A stretch of 64,000 bases of DNA from Candidatus Proruminimicrobium quisquiliarum. Lineage in GTDB: Bacteria > Elusimicrobiota > Endomicrobiia > Endomicrobiales > Endomicrobiaceae. Where the stretch lies: the NCBI GenBank assembly GCA_018433245.1, contig JAHDRN010000001.1, positions 369,378-433,377 on the forward strand, in the 5' to 3' direction. Below, in pieces: positions 1 to 8,036 of the stretch; position 1 is the stretch's first letter, and every line of letters begins with the position of its first letter. Below the pieces are notes generated by a model, which was not told the DNA's origin, did no database searches, and saw nothing but the letters and a program-made list of their open reading frames with translations. Made by a program: the position numbers and the translations under genes.

Positions 1-417
1 GCAAACAGAGGCGAGAATATAACCGTAATTTTTGTTAATAACGCCAATTACGGAATGACCGGCGGACAAATGGCGCCTACGACGTTAATCGGGCAGGTTA
101 CGGAAACTACTCCTTTCGGAAGAGATCCTTTAAGAGAAGGATATCCGATAAAAGTTTCTGAACTTTTGGCAAATCTTCAGGGAACAAAATATATAGAAAG
201 GGTGACTGTTTTTAACGCTCCTCATATAATTAAAGCTAAAAAAGCCATCAAAAAAGCTTTTCAAAACCAGGTTGAAGGCAAAGGATATTCTTTTATTGAA
301 GTTATATCGCACTGTCCCGTTGACTGGGGTAAAACTCCTCTGGAATCAGTAAAATGGGTTGAAGACGTATTTTTGAAAACGTTTCCTTTGGGCGTAATAA
401 AGGATGAAACTAAATAA
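1..417 (+). CDS. 2-oxoacid:ferredoxin oxidoreductase, beta (TPP-binding) subunit, 3' part
   Basis: The reading frame is open from base 1, so only the C-terminal ~138 residues are present. The enzyme oxidatively decarboxylates a 2-oxoacid to an acyl-CoA and reduces ferredoxin in the cytoplasm. The first visible residues run through VNNANYGMTGGQMAPTT, the thiamine-pyrophosphate/Mg site typical of KorB/VorB beta subunits. The tail HCPVDWGKTP also fits. The stop codon overlaps the start of the gamma subunit by one base, so the two are translationally coupled. Substrate (2-oxoglutarate, branched-chain 2-oxoacid or pyruvate) cannot be settled without the alpha subunit, which lies outside the window. 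Confidence 0.85.
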   Translation, partial: ANRGENITVIFVNNANYGMTGGQMAPTTLIGQVTETTPFGRDPLREGYPIKVSELLANLQGTKYIERVTVFNAPHIIKAKKAIKKAFQNQVEGKGYSFIEVISHCPVDWGKTPLESVKWVEDVFLKTFPLGVIKDETK

Positions 418-956
418 TGAAAACATATAATGAAATAATTATTGCGGGATTCGGCGGGCAGGGTGTTTTGCTTGCCGGTAATATTTTGGCGCAAAGCGCA
501 ATGGAAGAAGGACTCAATACGACGTGGTTTCCTTCTTACGGCGCAGAAATGAGAGGCGGAACTGCAAATTCAACGGTTATTATTTCAGATGATGAAATAG
601 GTTCGCCGATAGCATTTAACCCGTCGGGACTTATTGCTCTTAACGCTTTATCTCTTGATAAGTTTTTGCCTAGAATGTCTGAAAATGCGGTTATAATAGC
701 CAATTCGTCAATTATAAATGAAGATGATTATAAAAATAAAAACATAATATTTATCCCGATTTCAGAAATAGCAGACAAAGAAATAGGAAATATTAGAGCT
801 GCCAATATGGTTGCTGTCGGAGCATTGATAAAAGCATTAAATGTTCCCGCTTTGGACAATGTTCTTAACGCCGTTAAGAACGCATTTGCAAAAAAAGAAG
901 GACTTTCTGAATTGAATATAAAAGCCGTAAAAGCCGGCTATGATTATAAAATCTAA
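417..956 (+). CDS. 2-oxoacid:ferredoxin oxidoreductase, gamma subunit
   Basis: A 179-residue protein of the usual length for KorC/VorC gamma subunits. It begins with an IIIAGFGGQGVLLAG motif near residues 7-21, the hallmark of this domain, followed by WFPSYGAEMRGGTA, also conserved in the family. The gamma subunit packs against the TPP and CoA-binding subunits. It starts at an ATG that shares one base with the beta-subunit stop, and its end lies 13 bases before the acetyltransferase start. This is the last subunit of an operon whose earlier genes lie upstream of the window. Ferredoxin-linked 2-oxoacid oxidation points to an anaerobic lifestyle. Confidence 0.9.
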   Translation: MKTYNEIIIAGFGGQGVLLAGNILAQSAMEEGLNTTWFPSYGAEMRGGTANSTVIISDDEIGSPIAFNPSGLIALNALSLDKFLPRMSENAVIIANSSIINEDDYKNKNIIFIPISEIADKEIGNIRAANMVAVGALIKALNVPALDNVLNAVKNAFAKKEGLSELNIKAVKAGYDYKI

Positions 957-969
957 AAAAGGAGAGGAA

Positions 970-1449
970 ATGAAGATAAGGCATGCCAAAGTCTCAGATG
1001 TTAAGGCAATACATAAGCTTGTTGAATATTATGCAAACAACAAGGAAATGCTTCACAGATCTCTCAATTCAATATATGAAAATATACAGGAATATATGGT
1101 AGCAGAAGAAAAAGGCCAGATAATAGGCTGCGGAGCTTTGCATGTTTCGTGGGATAATCTTGCCGAAATTAAAGCTTTAGCCGTTTCAAAAAATTACATG
1201 GGAACGGGAATAGGAAGGAAAATAGTTTCAGAACTTGAAAAAAATGCTCTCAAACTTGACGTATTTACTACTTTTGCGTTAAGTTTTAAACCCGGTTTCT
1301 TTCAGAAACTAGGATATGAAATAATATCAAAGGAAGTGCTGCCTCAGAAAATATGGAGCGAATGCATCAATTGTCATTTATTTCCTGATTGCGGTGAAAT
1401 TCCGTTGATAAAAGATTTAAAACATACCAAAAAGAAAAACAAAGCTTAA
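970..1449 (+). CDS. GNAT-family N-acetyltransferase, ArgA-like
   Basis: A 159-residue single-domain GNAT acetyltransferase. It resembles the short stand-alone ArgA-like acetyltransferases (N-acetylglutamate synthase type). Visible features are an N-terminal IRHAKVSDV strand, an acetyl-CoA loop around GTGIGRKIVSELE, and a C-terminal Cys cluster (CINCHLFPDC) typical of this subfamily. The ATG at 970 is chosen because AAAGGAGAGG lies 3-4 bases upstream; an upstream in-frame ATG at 940 would overlap the oxidoreductase gene and lacks a ribosome site. A role in arginine biosynthesis is inference from family similarity; no other arg gene is in the window. Confidence 0.75.
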   Translation: MKIRHAKVSDVKAIHKLVEYYANNKEMLHRSLNSIYENIQEYMVAEEKGQIIGCGALHVSWDNLAEIKALAVSKNYMGTGIGRKIVSELEKNALKLDVFTTFALSFKPGFFQKLGYEIISKEVLPQKIWSECINCHLFPDCGEIPLIKDLKHTKKKNKA

Positions 1450-1645
1450 ACATAGTTTGTTTATACCTTAAATAGTTTACTTTACAATAATCTTGAAATT
1501 TTTGTTCTATAAAAACTTTTATTTCGTTAAAAAATACAATATCTTTTATGATATAAATGATATTTTATATATCACAAACAGTATAATAATTAAAATAAAT
1601 TTATGATATTATATCTTAAATAGTATAGTGTTTTGAGGGGGAACT
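1450..1645 (+). promoter_or_regulatory. AT-rich leader before the dehydrogenase pair
   Basis: About 195 bases without a gene, almost entirely A/T. It holds several -10-like TATAAT/TATAGT strings (for example near 1580 and 1622) and an imperfect AT-rich inverted repeat (TGATATAAA ... TTTATATATCA, about 1549-1574). It presumably carries the promoter of the tandem dehydrogenases. I could not pick one -35/-10 pair with confidence, and no symmetric Rex-type operator was found. A GAGGGGG ribosome site ends just before the GTG at 1646. Confidence 0.4.
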
Positions 1646-2596
1646 GTGTTAAAACCGAAAGTTTCAATTATAGGATGCGGAAACGTAGGTATGAGGTATG
1701 CCTATGCTTTAATGATAAAAGGTAATGCAAGAGAAATAACTCTTGTTGATTATGATATAAAAAAGGCAGAAGGTGAGGCTATGGACTTATCACACGGAGC
1801 TCCATATACTAACCCTGTTAATGTTGTTGCCGGCACATATAAAGATATAAGCGGTTCTGATTTAGTTGTAATCACAGCCGGCAAGAAACAAAAACCCGGT
1901 CAGACAAGGGTAGACCTTCTTAAAGATAATATAGATTTGTTTAAAAGCATAATTCCTGAAATTATAAAATATGCTCCTGATGCAATTTTAGTAATAGCTT
2001 CAAATCCCGTTGATATTCTTACTTATGCCGCCTATAAAATATCGGGTAAAAAATCTTCAAAAGTTATAGGTTCGGGAACCCTTTTGGATTCTGCCAGATT
2101 CAGATATGAAATAGCCAGACACTGCAATATTGATTCAAGAAGCATACATGCTTATATTTTGGGAGAACACGGCGACAGTGAATTTCCGGTATGGAGCAAA
2201 GCTACACTCGGCGGAGTAAATATAGACAGTTACTGCATGCTATGCAACAACAAATCAGATTGTGACCATAAAGCTAAACTTGACGAAATATTTATCAACG
2301 TAAAAAACTCGGCTTATAAGATAATAGAAAAAAAAGGCGAAACTTCTTACGGAATAGGCCTTGCTCTTGTAAGAATCACACAGGCAATTCTTCAGAATGA
2401 GAATGCGGTTCTTCCCGTATCTGTTTTAATTGAAGATTTTTGCGGAGTAGAAGATGTTTATTTGAGTCTTCCGTCAGTTATTAATGCGGAAGGAATAAGA
2501 CAGGTACAGAAAATTGAATTTAACGAAATAGAAAAAAAATCATTTGTTGAATCTGCAACCGTTCTAAAACAATTATTGAAAGAAGTTGGTTTCTAG
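1646..2596 (+). CDS. L-lactate dehydrogenase-like protein (LDH/MDH superfamily, copy 1)
   Basis: A 316-residue NAD-dependent 2-hydroxyacid dehydrogenase. It shows the Rossmann GCGNVG loop at 10-15, the Asp ending strand beta-2 (LVDYD), the Asp/Arg pair D148 and R151 (TLLDSAR) and the catalytic His175 in LGEHGDS. In the substrate loop AGKKQKPGQTR the specificity position (residue 102 in LDH numbering) is Gln82, the lactate-type residue. The start is GTG, with a strong GAGGGGG ribosome site just upstream. A Cys-rich stretch (YCMLCNNKSDC) matches clostridial-type LDHs. It lies 2 bases before a close paralogue, so the two are probably co-transcribed. Reduction of pyruvate to lactate with NADH is the expected role; specificity is inferred. 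Confidence 0.85.
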   Translation: MLKPKVSIIGCGNVGMRYAYALMIKGNAREITLVDYDIKKAEGEAMDLSHGAPYTNPVNVVAGTYKDISGSDLVVITAGKKQKPGQTRVDLLKDNIDLFKSIIPEIIKYAPDAILVIASNPVDILTYAAYKISGKKSSKVIGSGTLLDSARFRYEIARHCNIDSRSIHAYILGEHGDSEFPVWSKATLGGVNIDSYCMLCNNKSDCDHKAKLDEIFINVKNSAYKIIEKKGETSYGIGLALVRITQAILQNENAVLPVSVLIEDFCGVEDVYLSLPSVINAEGIRQVQKIEFNEIEKKSFVESATVLKQLLKEVGF

Positions 2597-2598
2597 CC

Positions 2599-3552
2599 AT
2601 GGAGAATATATTAAAACCAAAAGTTTCTATTATAGGCTGCGGCAGTGTTGGTATGAGGTATGCTTATGCCTTAATGATGAAAGGAATAGCCAGAGAGATC
2701 ACTCTTGTTGACGTTGATATGAAAAAAGCGGAAGGCGAGGCCATGGATTTATCCCACGGACTGCCGTATACTGATCCTGTTAATATTGCTGCAGGAGAAT
2801 ATAAAGATATAGCCGGTTCCGATTTAGTTGTTGTAACAGCCGGTAAAAAGCGGAAGTCCGGGCAAACAAGGGTAGATTTATTAAAAGATAATATAGATTT
2901 GTTTAAGACAATAATTCCTGAAATTATGAAATATGCGCCGGATACGATTTTGCTGATAGTATCCAATCCTGTAGATCTTTTAACTTACATTGCTTATAAA
3001 ATATCCGGCAAAAAATCTTCTAAAATTATAGGTTCAGGAACTCTTTTAGACACTGCAAGACTTAAAAATGAAATATCAAAAAACTGCAATATAGATTCAA
3101 GAAGTATACATGCTTATATATTAGGGGAACACGGCGACAGCGGATTTCCTGTTTGGAGCAAAGCTGCGGTCGGCGGTATAAATATAGAGACATATTGTCT
3201 TCTATGTGATAATAAATGTCAATATAAAAAGAAATTGGAAGAAATATTTAACAATGTCAAAACTTCAGGTTCTGCAATTATTCAAAGAAAAGGTGAAACT
3301 TCATACGGAATAGGCCTTGCTCTTTTAAAAATTACACAGGCCATTCTTAAGAACGAAAACGCTGTTCTTCCGGTATCAGTATTAATTGAAAATATTTACG
3401 GGATAAATGATGTGTATTTAAGTTTACCGGCTGTAATTAATTCAGACGGAGTAAGACAGGTACAAAACATTGAATTTAATGACACGGAAAAGCAGGCATT
3501 TTTAAAATCGGCAAATGTTCTAAAACAGTTATTGAAAGAAGTGGGATTTTAA
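2599..3552 (+). CDS. Malate dehydrogenase-like paralogue (LDH/MDH superfamily, copy 2)
   Basis: A 317-residue tandem paralogue of the preceding gene, clearly similar along its whole length. The GCGSVG loop (13-18), D151/R154 and catalytic His178 are kept. The substrate loop reads AGKKRKSGQTR: the specificity residue is Arg85 where copy 1 has Gln, and the following Pro is Ser. Arg at this position is the malate-dehydrogenase residue and is the classic change that turns an LDH into an oxaloacetate reductase. Only 2 bases separate it from copy 1, and no clear ribosome site precedes the ATG, which suggests coupled translation. The assignment to malate is inference from this one residue. Confidence 0.8.
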   Translation: MENILKPKVSIIGCGSVGMRYAYALMMKGIAREITLVDVDMKKAEGEAMDLSHGLPYTDPVNIAAGEYKDIAGSDLVVVTAGKKRKSGQTRVDLLKDNIDLFKTIIPEIMKYAPDTILLIVSNPVDLLTYIAYKISGKKSSKIIGSGTLLDTARLKNEISKNCNIDSRSIHAYILGEHGDSGFPVWSKAAVGGINIETYCLLCDNKCQYKKKLEEIFNNVKTSGSAIIQRKGETSYGIGLALLKITQAILKNENAVLPVSVLIENIYGINDVYLSLPAVINSDGVRQVQNIEFNDTEKQAFLKSANVLKQLLKEVGF

Positions 3553-3567
3553 ATACGGAGTTTAATC

Positions 3568-3987
3568 ATGAAAACTTATAGAAAAGAACTTACGTTCAAC
3601 ACGTCAAAACGAATAGAATTTATAAACATAACAGAACAGGTTCAAGACGCAATAGACGAAAGCGGCGTTAAAGAAGGAATTTGTCTTGTTAATGCCATGC
3701 ATATAACGGCAAGCGTTTTTATAAACGATCACGAATACGGTCTTCACAGTGATTTTGAAAAATGGCTTGAAAAACTTGCTCCGCACCAGCCCATAAATTA
3801 TTACCGTCACAATGATACCGGCGAGGACAATGCGGATTCGCATCTTAAAAGACAAATAATGGGAAGAGAAGTTACAGTTGCAGTTACAAACGGCCGGCTG
3901 GATTTTGGTCCGTGGGAACAGATATTTTACGGAGAATTTGACGGGATGAGAAGAAAAAGAGTTTTAATAAAAATAATCGGCGGTTAA
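3568..3987 (+). CDS. YjbQ/UPF0047 family protein
   Basis: A 139-residue protein of the usual YjbQ length. Family motifs are visible: [15 protein letters not shown] near residues 42-56, [12 protein letters not shown] with a conserved His, and the C-terminal [18 protein letters not shown] block. E. coli YjbQ has a weak thiamine-phosphate synthase activity, but the physiological role of the family is unsettled. It follows the dehydrogenase pair by 15 bases and may be co-transcribed. It ends 5 bases from the convergent birA stop. Confidence 0.85.
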   Translation: MKTYRKELTFNTSKRIEFINITEQVQDAIDESGVKEGICLVNAMHITASVFINDHEYGLHSDFEKWLEKLAPHQPINYYRHNDTGEDNADSHLKRQIMGREVTVAVTNGRLDFGPWEQIFYGEFDGMRRKRVLIKIIGG

Positions 3988-3992
3988 AATGA

Positions 3993-4964
3993 TTATAAAT
4001 TGCCGCTTCCTATCGTTACTTCTCCTGATTCAAGAGTTTCAACCTTTCCGTTTGAAGTTTTTACGATAAGGTTTCCTTTTTCATTGATATCCGTTACAAA
4101 TCCTTCTTTTTTTAATCCGTTGATAACATATGATATATTCTTATTTAAAATAACGGAATGTCTTTTATATTCCTGCATCAAATTTTTATTTTTTAAATCG
4201 CTGTATAAAACGGTAAGATTATTTACTATTTCCGCAATCAGGACGTTTCTGTTTAAATTATCGCAATAAAGAGAAGTCGCAGTTTTTTTCATTTCTTTCG
4301 GAAAATCTTCGGTTTTTATGTTTACGCCTATTCCGACAATAATGCTTTCGGCCGTCTGACTTTCAAAATCTATCGTAGCTTCCGTAAGAATTCCGCATAT
4401 TTTTTTCCCGTTTAAAAATACGTCGTTTACCCATTTAATATCGGTATCAATGCCGGTCAGTTTTTTAACTGCTCTTACTACCGATACCGCGGCAGCTATA
4501 GTTATAAGCTGCGTATCTGCCGCATTTTTATTCGGTTTAAAAACAACGGTCATATAAACGCCTGTTTTGGCGGGGGAAAAAAATTTTCTGTCAAATCGTC
4601 CTCTTCCGGCAGTTTGTTCGTCGGCAGTTATGATCGTTCCGTGTTTTGCCGTTCCTTCTGCGACCATCTTTTTTGCCTGATTGTTTGTTGAATCAATCGT
4701 TTTATAAACGTATATATCAAAGCGTTTATTTTCAGACGACAGATAAAGGCGTATTCCTTCTGTTGAAAGAATATCGGAATTTGCGGCAAGAATATAACCG
4801 TTATTTGTTGACGCTTTTATAGGATAGCCTTCTTTTTTTAAGGCATTTACAGCCTTCCATACAGCCGTCCTGGAAACGGAAAGTTTATCGGCAAGCTCCT
4901 GCCCGGAAACGGTTTTTTGTTTATTTTTTTCAAATATTGATATTATCTTGTTTTTTAAAGTCAT
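3993..4964 (-). CDS. birA: Biotin-[acetyl-CoA-carboxylase] ligase / biotin operon repressor
   Basis: A 323-residue bifunctional BirA. It has an N-terminal winged-helix domain at about 1-60 (SGQELADKLSVSRTAVWKAVNALKK split by the recognition helix), so it can act as a DNA-binding repressor. The ligase domain follows: TAGRGRFDRKF forms the biotinyl-AMP loop and KWVNDVFLNGKKICGIL is the catalytic Lys block. A small C-terminal SH3-like domain (about 275-320) completes it. It attaches biotin to carrier proteins in the cytoplasm. It diverges from mnmG, and an inverted repeat of BirA-operator form sits 28 bases before its start (see 4992-5028), which suggests self-repression. No biotin synthesis gene is in the window. 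Confidence 0.92.
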   Translation of the reverse strand: MTLKNKIISIFEKNKQKTVSGQELADKLSVSRTAVWKAVNALKKEGYPIKASTNNGYILAANSDILSTEGIRLYLSSENKRFDIYVYKTIDSTNNQAKKMVAEGTAKHGTIITADEQTAGRGRFDRKFFSPAKTGVYMTVVFKPNKNAADTQLITIAAAVSVVRAVKKLTGIDTDIKWVNDVFLNGKKICGILTEATIDFESQTAESIIVGIGVNIKTEDFPKEMKKTATSLYCDNLNRNVLIAEIVNNLTVLYSDLKNKNLMQEYKRHSVILNKNISYVINGLKKEGFVTDINEKGNLIVKTSNGKVETLESGEVTIGSGNL

Positions 4965-4991
4965 TTTATTTAAAGTATCATATTAAAATAC

Positions 4992-5028
4992 AAATTGTCA
5001 ACTTTTAAATATATCAGGTTAACAATTT
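4992..5028. promoter_or_regulatory. Candidate BirA operator
   Basis: An inverted repeat with arms AAATTGTCAAC (4992-5002) and GTTAACAATTT (5018-5028), matching at 10 of 11 positions around a 15-base spacer. This is the form described for bacterial BirA boxes (TTGTNAAC, 14-16 bases, GTTNACAA). It lies in the divergent birA/mnmG intergenic region, 28 bases upstream of the birA start. Since birA here keeps its winged-helix domain, the site is consistent with autoregulation. Binding itself is inferred. Confidence 0.75.
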
Positions 5029-5127
5029 GTTTTTTTAATTATAAATGATATATAAAAAATTTTGCAAAAAAAATAACAAAAAGATAAAATTGACTGATGT
5101 ATATATATTTAAAGGAATTTATATAAA

Positions 5128-6915
5128 ATGGATAAAAAATACGATGTAATTATAATAGGAGCCGGAAATGCGGGCTGCGAGGCTGCTCTTGCATGCGCGA
5201 GAATAGGCGTAAAAACGCTTCTTATGACGCAAAATATGGACAGCGTTGCGAACATGCCTTGCAATCCTGCCATAGGCGGAATAGCAAAAGGCCAGATGGT
5301 AAGAGAAATTGACGCTTTGGGCGGAGAAATGGGCTGGATTACCGATCAGGCAGGCATAATGTTTAAAGTTTTAAATAAATCAAGAGGACCGGCGGTATGG
5401 TCTCCGAGAGCGCAGTGCGATAAAAAACTTTATTCGGCGTATATGCTCAATTCAATTATCAATCAGAAAAATCTTCACATAGTTCAGATGCAAGCGGAAA
5501 GAATTATAGTAAAAAATAATAAAGTCTGCTCTGTTGTCACAAAGCTCGGAGACGTCGTTGAAACATCCGAAGTAATAGTAACTACCGGAACTTTTTTAAA
5601 CGGAAAGATATTTGTCGGGAAAACTTTTTTTGACGGAGGCAGATTTAACGAAACATCTTCCGTGAGCCTTTCGGATTCCCTAAAAAACGACTGCGGACTT
5701 GAAATAGACAGATTTACGACTTGTACGCCGCCAAGAATAAACGGATGTTCCGTTGATTATTCTAAAATGGAGATACAGCCGGGCGATAATCCTCCGATAC
5801 CCTTTTCTCATTTTACAGATACCGTAAATTGGCAAAAGACAAAAAAGCAGGTGCCGTGCCACATGGTGTATACAAATGAAAAAACTCATAAAATAATAGC
5901 AGCCAATATTCAGGATTCTTCTCTTTACAACGGGCTTGCCGATGCGCACGGACCGAGATACTGCCCTTCAATTGAAGATAAAATAGTCAGATATCCTCAC
6001 AGAGAAAGACATCAGTTATTTCTTGAACCGGAAAATCTTGCCACAAAAGAAATTTATATTAACGGTCTTTTTACAGGCCTTGGCGAAGAAGTCCAGAAAC
6101 AAATGCTTTGTTCAATAGAGGGTATGGAAAATGTAGTCGTTACGCGTTACGGATACGCAATAGAATATGATTATGTTCCTCCGACGCAGCTAAAGCCTAC
6201 TCTTGAAACAAAAAAAATAGAAAATCTTTTCCTTGCCGGTCAAATTAACGGGACAACCGGATATGAAGAAGCCGCGGCTCAGGGCATTATAGCCGGAATA
6301 AACGCCGCTATGAAATTTATCGGACAGGAACAGGTGGTTTTGACAAGACAGGATGCTTACATTGGTATTTTAATTGACGATTTGGTGACCAAAGGCGTTG
6401 ATGAACCTTACAGAATGTTTACTTCAAGAGCAGAATACAGATTAAGCATAAGAAGCGATAACGCAGATCTTCGTCTTATGGATATAGGAAGAAGAGTAGG
6501 GCTTATATCTGATGCAATGTATAAAAGATTTGAGCTTTACAGACAGACGCTTGTTGATATTTATGATAAAGTAAGTCAGGAAATGCCATCTGATGAAGAA
6601 TTATTTCCATGGTCTCAGGCAAAAGTTCAGGATGAAATGTCTATAACGCTTAAATATGACGGTTATATACAAAGACAAAAAAGCAACGCGCTTAAAATAT
6701 CCAAGTATGAGAATAAAAGAATTCCTATTGATCTGGATTTCAATGCAATTTCTTCGCTTTCAAGAGAAACAAAAGAAAAATTTGCAAAAATAAAACCGGA
6801 AACTCTCGGACAGGCGCACAGAATTCCGGGAGTAACTCCTACGGATATAGTATTTTTATATATAGCCATTGAAAAAATGGCGAGGAGCAAAAAATATGAA
6901 AGTCAGAGAATCTGA
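5128..6915 (+). CDS. mnmG: tRNA uridine-5-carboxymethylaminomethyl modification enzyme MnmG (GidA)
   Basis: A 595-residue FAD protein that, with MnmE, modifies the wobble uridine of several tRNAs. The FAD-binding IIGAGNAGCEAALA motif is at about 8-21, followed by NMPCNPAIGGIAKGQ. The two MnmG signatures are present: GPRYCPSIEDKIVRYPHR around residue 275 and AGQINGTTGYEEAAAQG around 370. The C-terminal helical domain needed for MnmE contact ends in IPGVTPTDIVFL. An AAGGAA ribosome site precedes the ATG. The 3' end overlaps the next gene by 20 bases. It is slightly shorter than the ~620-residue norm but looks complete. Confidence 0.95.
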   Translation: MDKKYDVIIIGAGNAGCEAALACARIGVKTLLMTQNMDSVANMPCNPAIGGIAKGQMVREIDALGGEMGWITDQAGIMFKVLNKSRGPAVWSPRAQCDKKLYSAYMLNSIINQKNLHIVQMQAERIIVKNNKVCSVVTKLGDVVETSEVIVTTGTFLNGKIFVGKTFFDGGRFNETSSVSLSDSLKNDCGLEIDRFTTCTPPRINGCSVDYSKMEIQPGDNPPIPFSHFTDTVNWQKTKKQVPCHMVYTNEKTHKIIAANIQDSSLYNGLADAHGPRYCPSIEDKIVRYPHRERHQLFLEPENLATKEIYINGLFTGLGEEVQKQMLCSIEGMENVVVTRYGYAIEYDYVPPTQLKPTLETKKIENLFLAGQINGTTGYEEAAAQGIIAGINAAMKFIGQEQVVLTRQDAYIGILIDDLVTKGVDEPYRMFTSRAEYRLSIRSDNADLRLMDIGRRVGLISDAMYKRFELYRQTLVDIYDKVSQEMPSDEELFPWSQAKVQDEMSITLKYDGYIQRQKSNALKISKYENKRIPIDLDFNAISSLSRETKEKFAKIKPETLGQAHRIPGVTPTDIVFLYIAIEKMARSKKYESQRI

Positions 6916-7690
6916 TATTTATGTTTTTTCAGGTACGGGCAATACTCTTACAATAGCCAAGAAAATATCTGAAGTTTTTAATGCGGTCGGCATTAAAGCC
7001 GGAGTTCACAGAATTGAAGCTGTTGAACCTGCTGAAATAAATCTTAATTCAACTGTCGGAATAGGCACGACCGTAGCCTGCTGGAATACGTATCCTATGG
7101 TAAAAAAATGGATAAAATCTTTGCCTAAAGCCGATGGAACGGAAGTTTTTTTATTTGACACTATGGGAGACAGTTCTCTGCGCATGCTGGCTTCAATAGG
7201 AAAAGAACTTGAAAAAAAAGGTTATAAAATAATTGGGTCAAAAGATTTCGTAATGCCCAATAATTTTTTGCTTGTTGAGTCTGAGGAAAAAAAGCAGAAA
7301 AAATTAAATAAGACAATTCCTCTTGTTGAGGAATTTGCAAGTTCAATTATTTCAGAAAAAGCGGATATTGTAAAAGGCGGACTGATCTATTCATTATTTT
7401 TTGCGTTTACGTCATTTCTCGTAAATACATGGCGGTGGAAATTATCGCAGAAAATATTCGGATTTAAAGTTGATAAAAAACTTTGTATAAAATGCGGATT
7501 GTGCGCTCAGATATGCCCTAAAAATAATATTTCAATAAAAGAATTTCCTGTTTTTAACGGAATGTGCGAAATATGTTTAAGATGCGTTTCTTTTTGTCCG
7601 GCAAAAGCGATATCAAGCAGACTTCTTTATAAAAACAGAACACACAGAGGCGTAATGACCGAGGAGATAAAATGGAGAAATTCTATTTAG
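6896..7690 (+). CDS. EFR1-type flavodoxin/ferredoxin fusion protein
   Basis: The protein is 264 residues from the ATG at 6896, which has GAGGAG 8 bases upstream; an earlier ATG at 6869 lies inside mnmG without such a site. The N-terminal flavodoxin-like fold starts with VFSGTGNTLTIAKK, the FMN phosphate loop. The C-terminal part carries two 4Fe-4S ferredoxin motifs: CIKCGLCAQICPK and CEICLRCVSFCPA. This matches the EFR1 ferredoxin family of anaerobes, likely a soluble electron carrier or small oxidoreductase. It overlaps mnmG at its start and the SemiSWEET gene at its end. Redox partners are unknown. Confidence 0.8.
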   Translation: MKVRESDIYVFSGTGNTLTIAKKISEVFNAVGIKAGVHRIEAVEPAEINLNSTVGIGTTVACWNTYPMVKKWIKSLPKADGTEVFLFDTMGDSSLRMLASIGKELEKKGYKIIGSKDFVMPNNFLLVESEEKKQKKLNKTIPLVEEFASSIISEKADIVKGGLIYSLFFAFTSFLVNTWRWKLSQKIFGFKVDKKLCIKCGLCAQICPKNNISIKEFPVFNGMCEICLRCVSFCPAKAISSRLLYKNRTHRGVMTEEIKWRNSI

Positions 7691-7938
7691 ATTTATTGGG
7701 TTACTGCGCAGCGACGCTTACTACCGTCGCTTTTGTTCCTCAGGTTTTAAAAACTATTAAAACAAAGTCTGCCAAAGACGTTTCAATCGGAATGTTTATT
7801 TCGTTTACGATCGGAGTTTTCCTATGGATAATTTACGGACTGGTTACAAATACTAAACCTATCTGGATTTCAAATTCCATAATTTTTTGTTTGGCATTAA
7901 CGCAAATAGCATTAAAGTTAAAATACGATAAAGAGTAA
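7672..7938 (+). CDS. SemiSWEET sugar transporter (PQ-loop protein)
   Basis: An 88-residue membrane protein with three predicted transmembrane helices (about 6-25, 40-58, 64-82). It contains the PQ-loop motif VPQVLKTIKTKSAKDVS near residues 22-38. This is the size and topology of bacterial SemiSWEETs, which dimerise to move sugars passively across the inner membrane. It starts inside the last codons of the ferredoxin fusion (19-base overlap), so it should be translated from the same message. Substrate cannot be read from sequence. Confidence 0.85.
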   Translation: MEKFYLDLLGYCAATLTTVAFVPQVLKTIKTKSAKDVSIGMFISFTIGVFLWIIYGLVTNTKPIWISNSIIFCLALTQIALKLKYDKE

Positions 7939-7949
7939 TATTAAAATTT

Positions 7950-8021
7950 GCGCCCATAGCTCAACGGATAGAGCACTGGTTTCCGGAGCCAATGATTCCG
8001 GTTCAAATCCGGATGGGCGCG
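7950..8021 (+). tRNA. tRNA-Arg (anticodon CCG)
   Basis: The cloverleaf folds by eye: acceptor GCGCCCA/TGGGCGC, D arm GCTC...GAGC, anticodon loop TTCCGGA with CCG at positions 34-36, and T arm TCCGG-TTCAAAT-CCGGA. The outermost anticodon-stem pair is C-A, and the innermost is T-G. No CCA is encoded. It reads CGG codons. The tRNA lies 11 bases after the SemiSWEET stop, so it may share that transcript. Confidence 0.93.
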
Positions 8022-8036
8022 TATTCGGATTTTTTA

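Noticed and set aside
1540..1600. A Rex-type redox operator before the dehydrogenase pair.
   Set aside because: Only AT-rich imperfect repeats are present; no TTGTGAA...TTCACAA symmetry was found.
7992..8036. Extended N-terminus of the PflX-like gene starting inside tRNA-Arg.
   Set aside because: The extra residues are encoded by the tRNA 3' half; a start at 8037 or 8070 is compatible with the tRNA.
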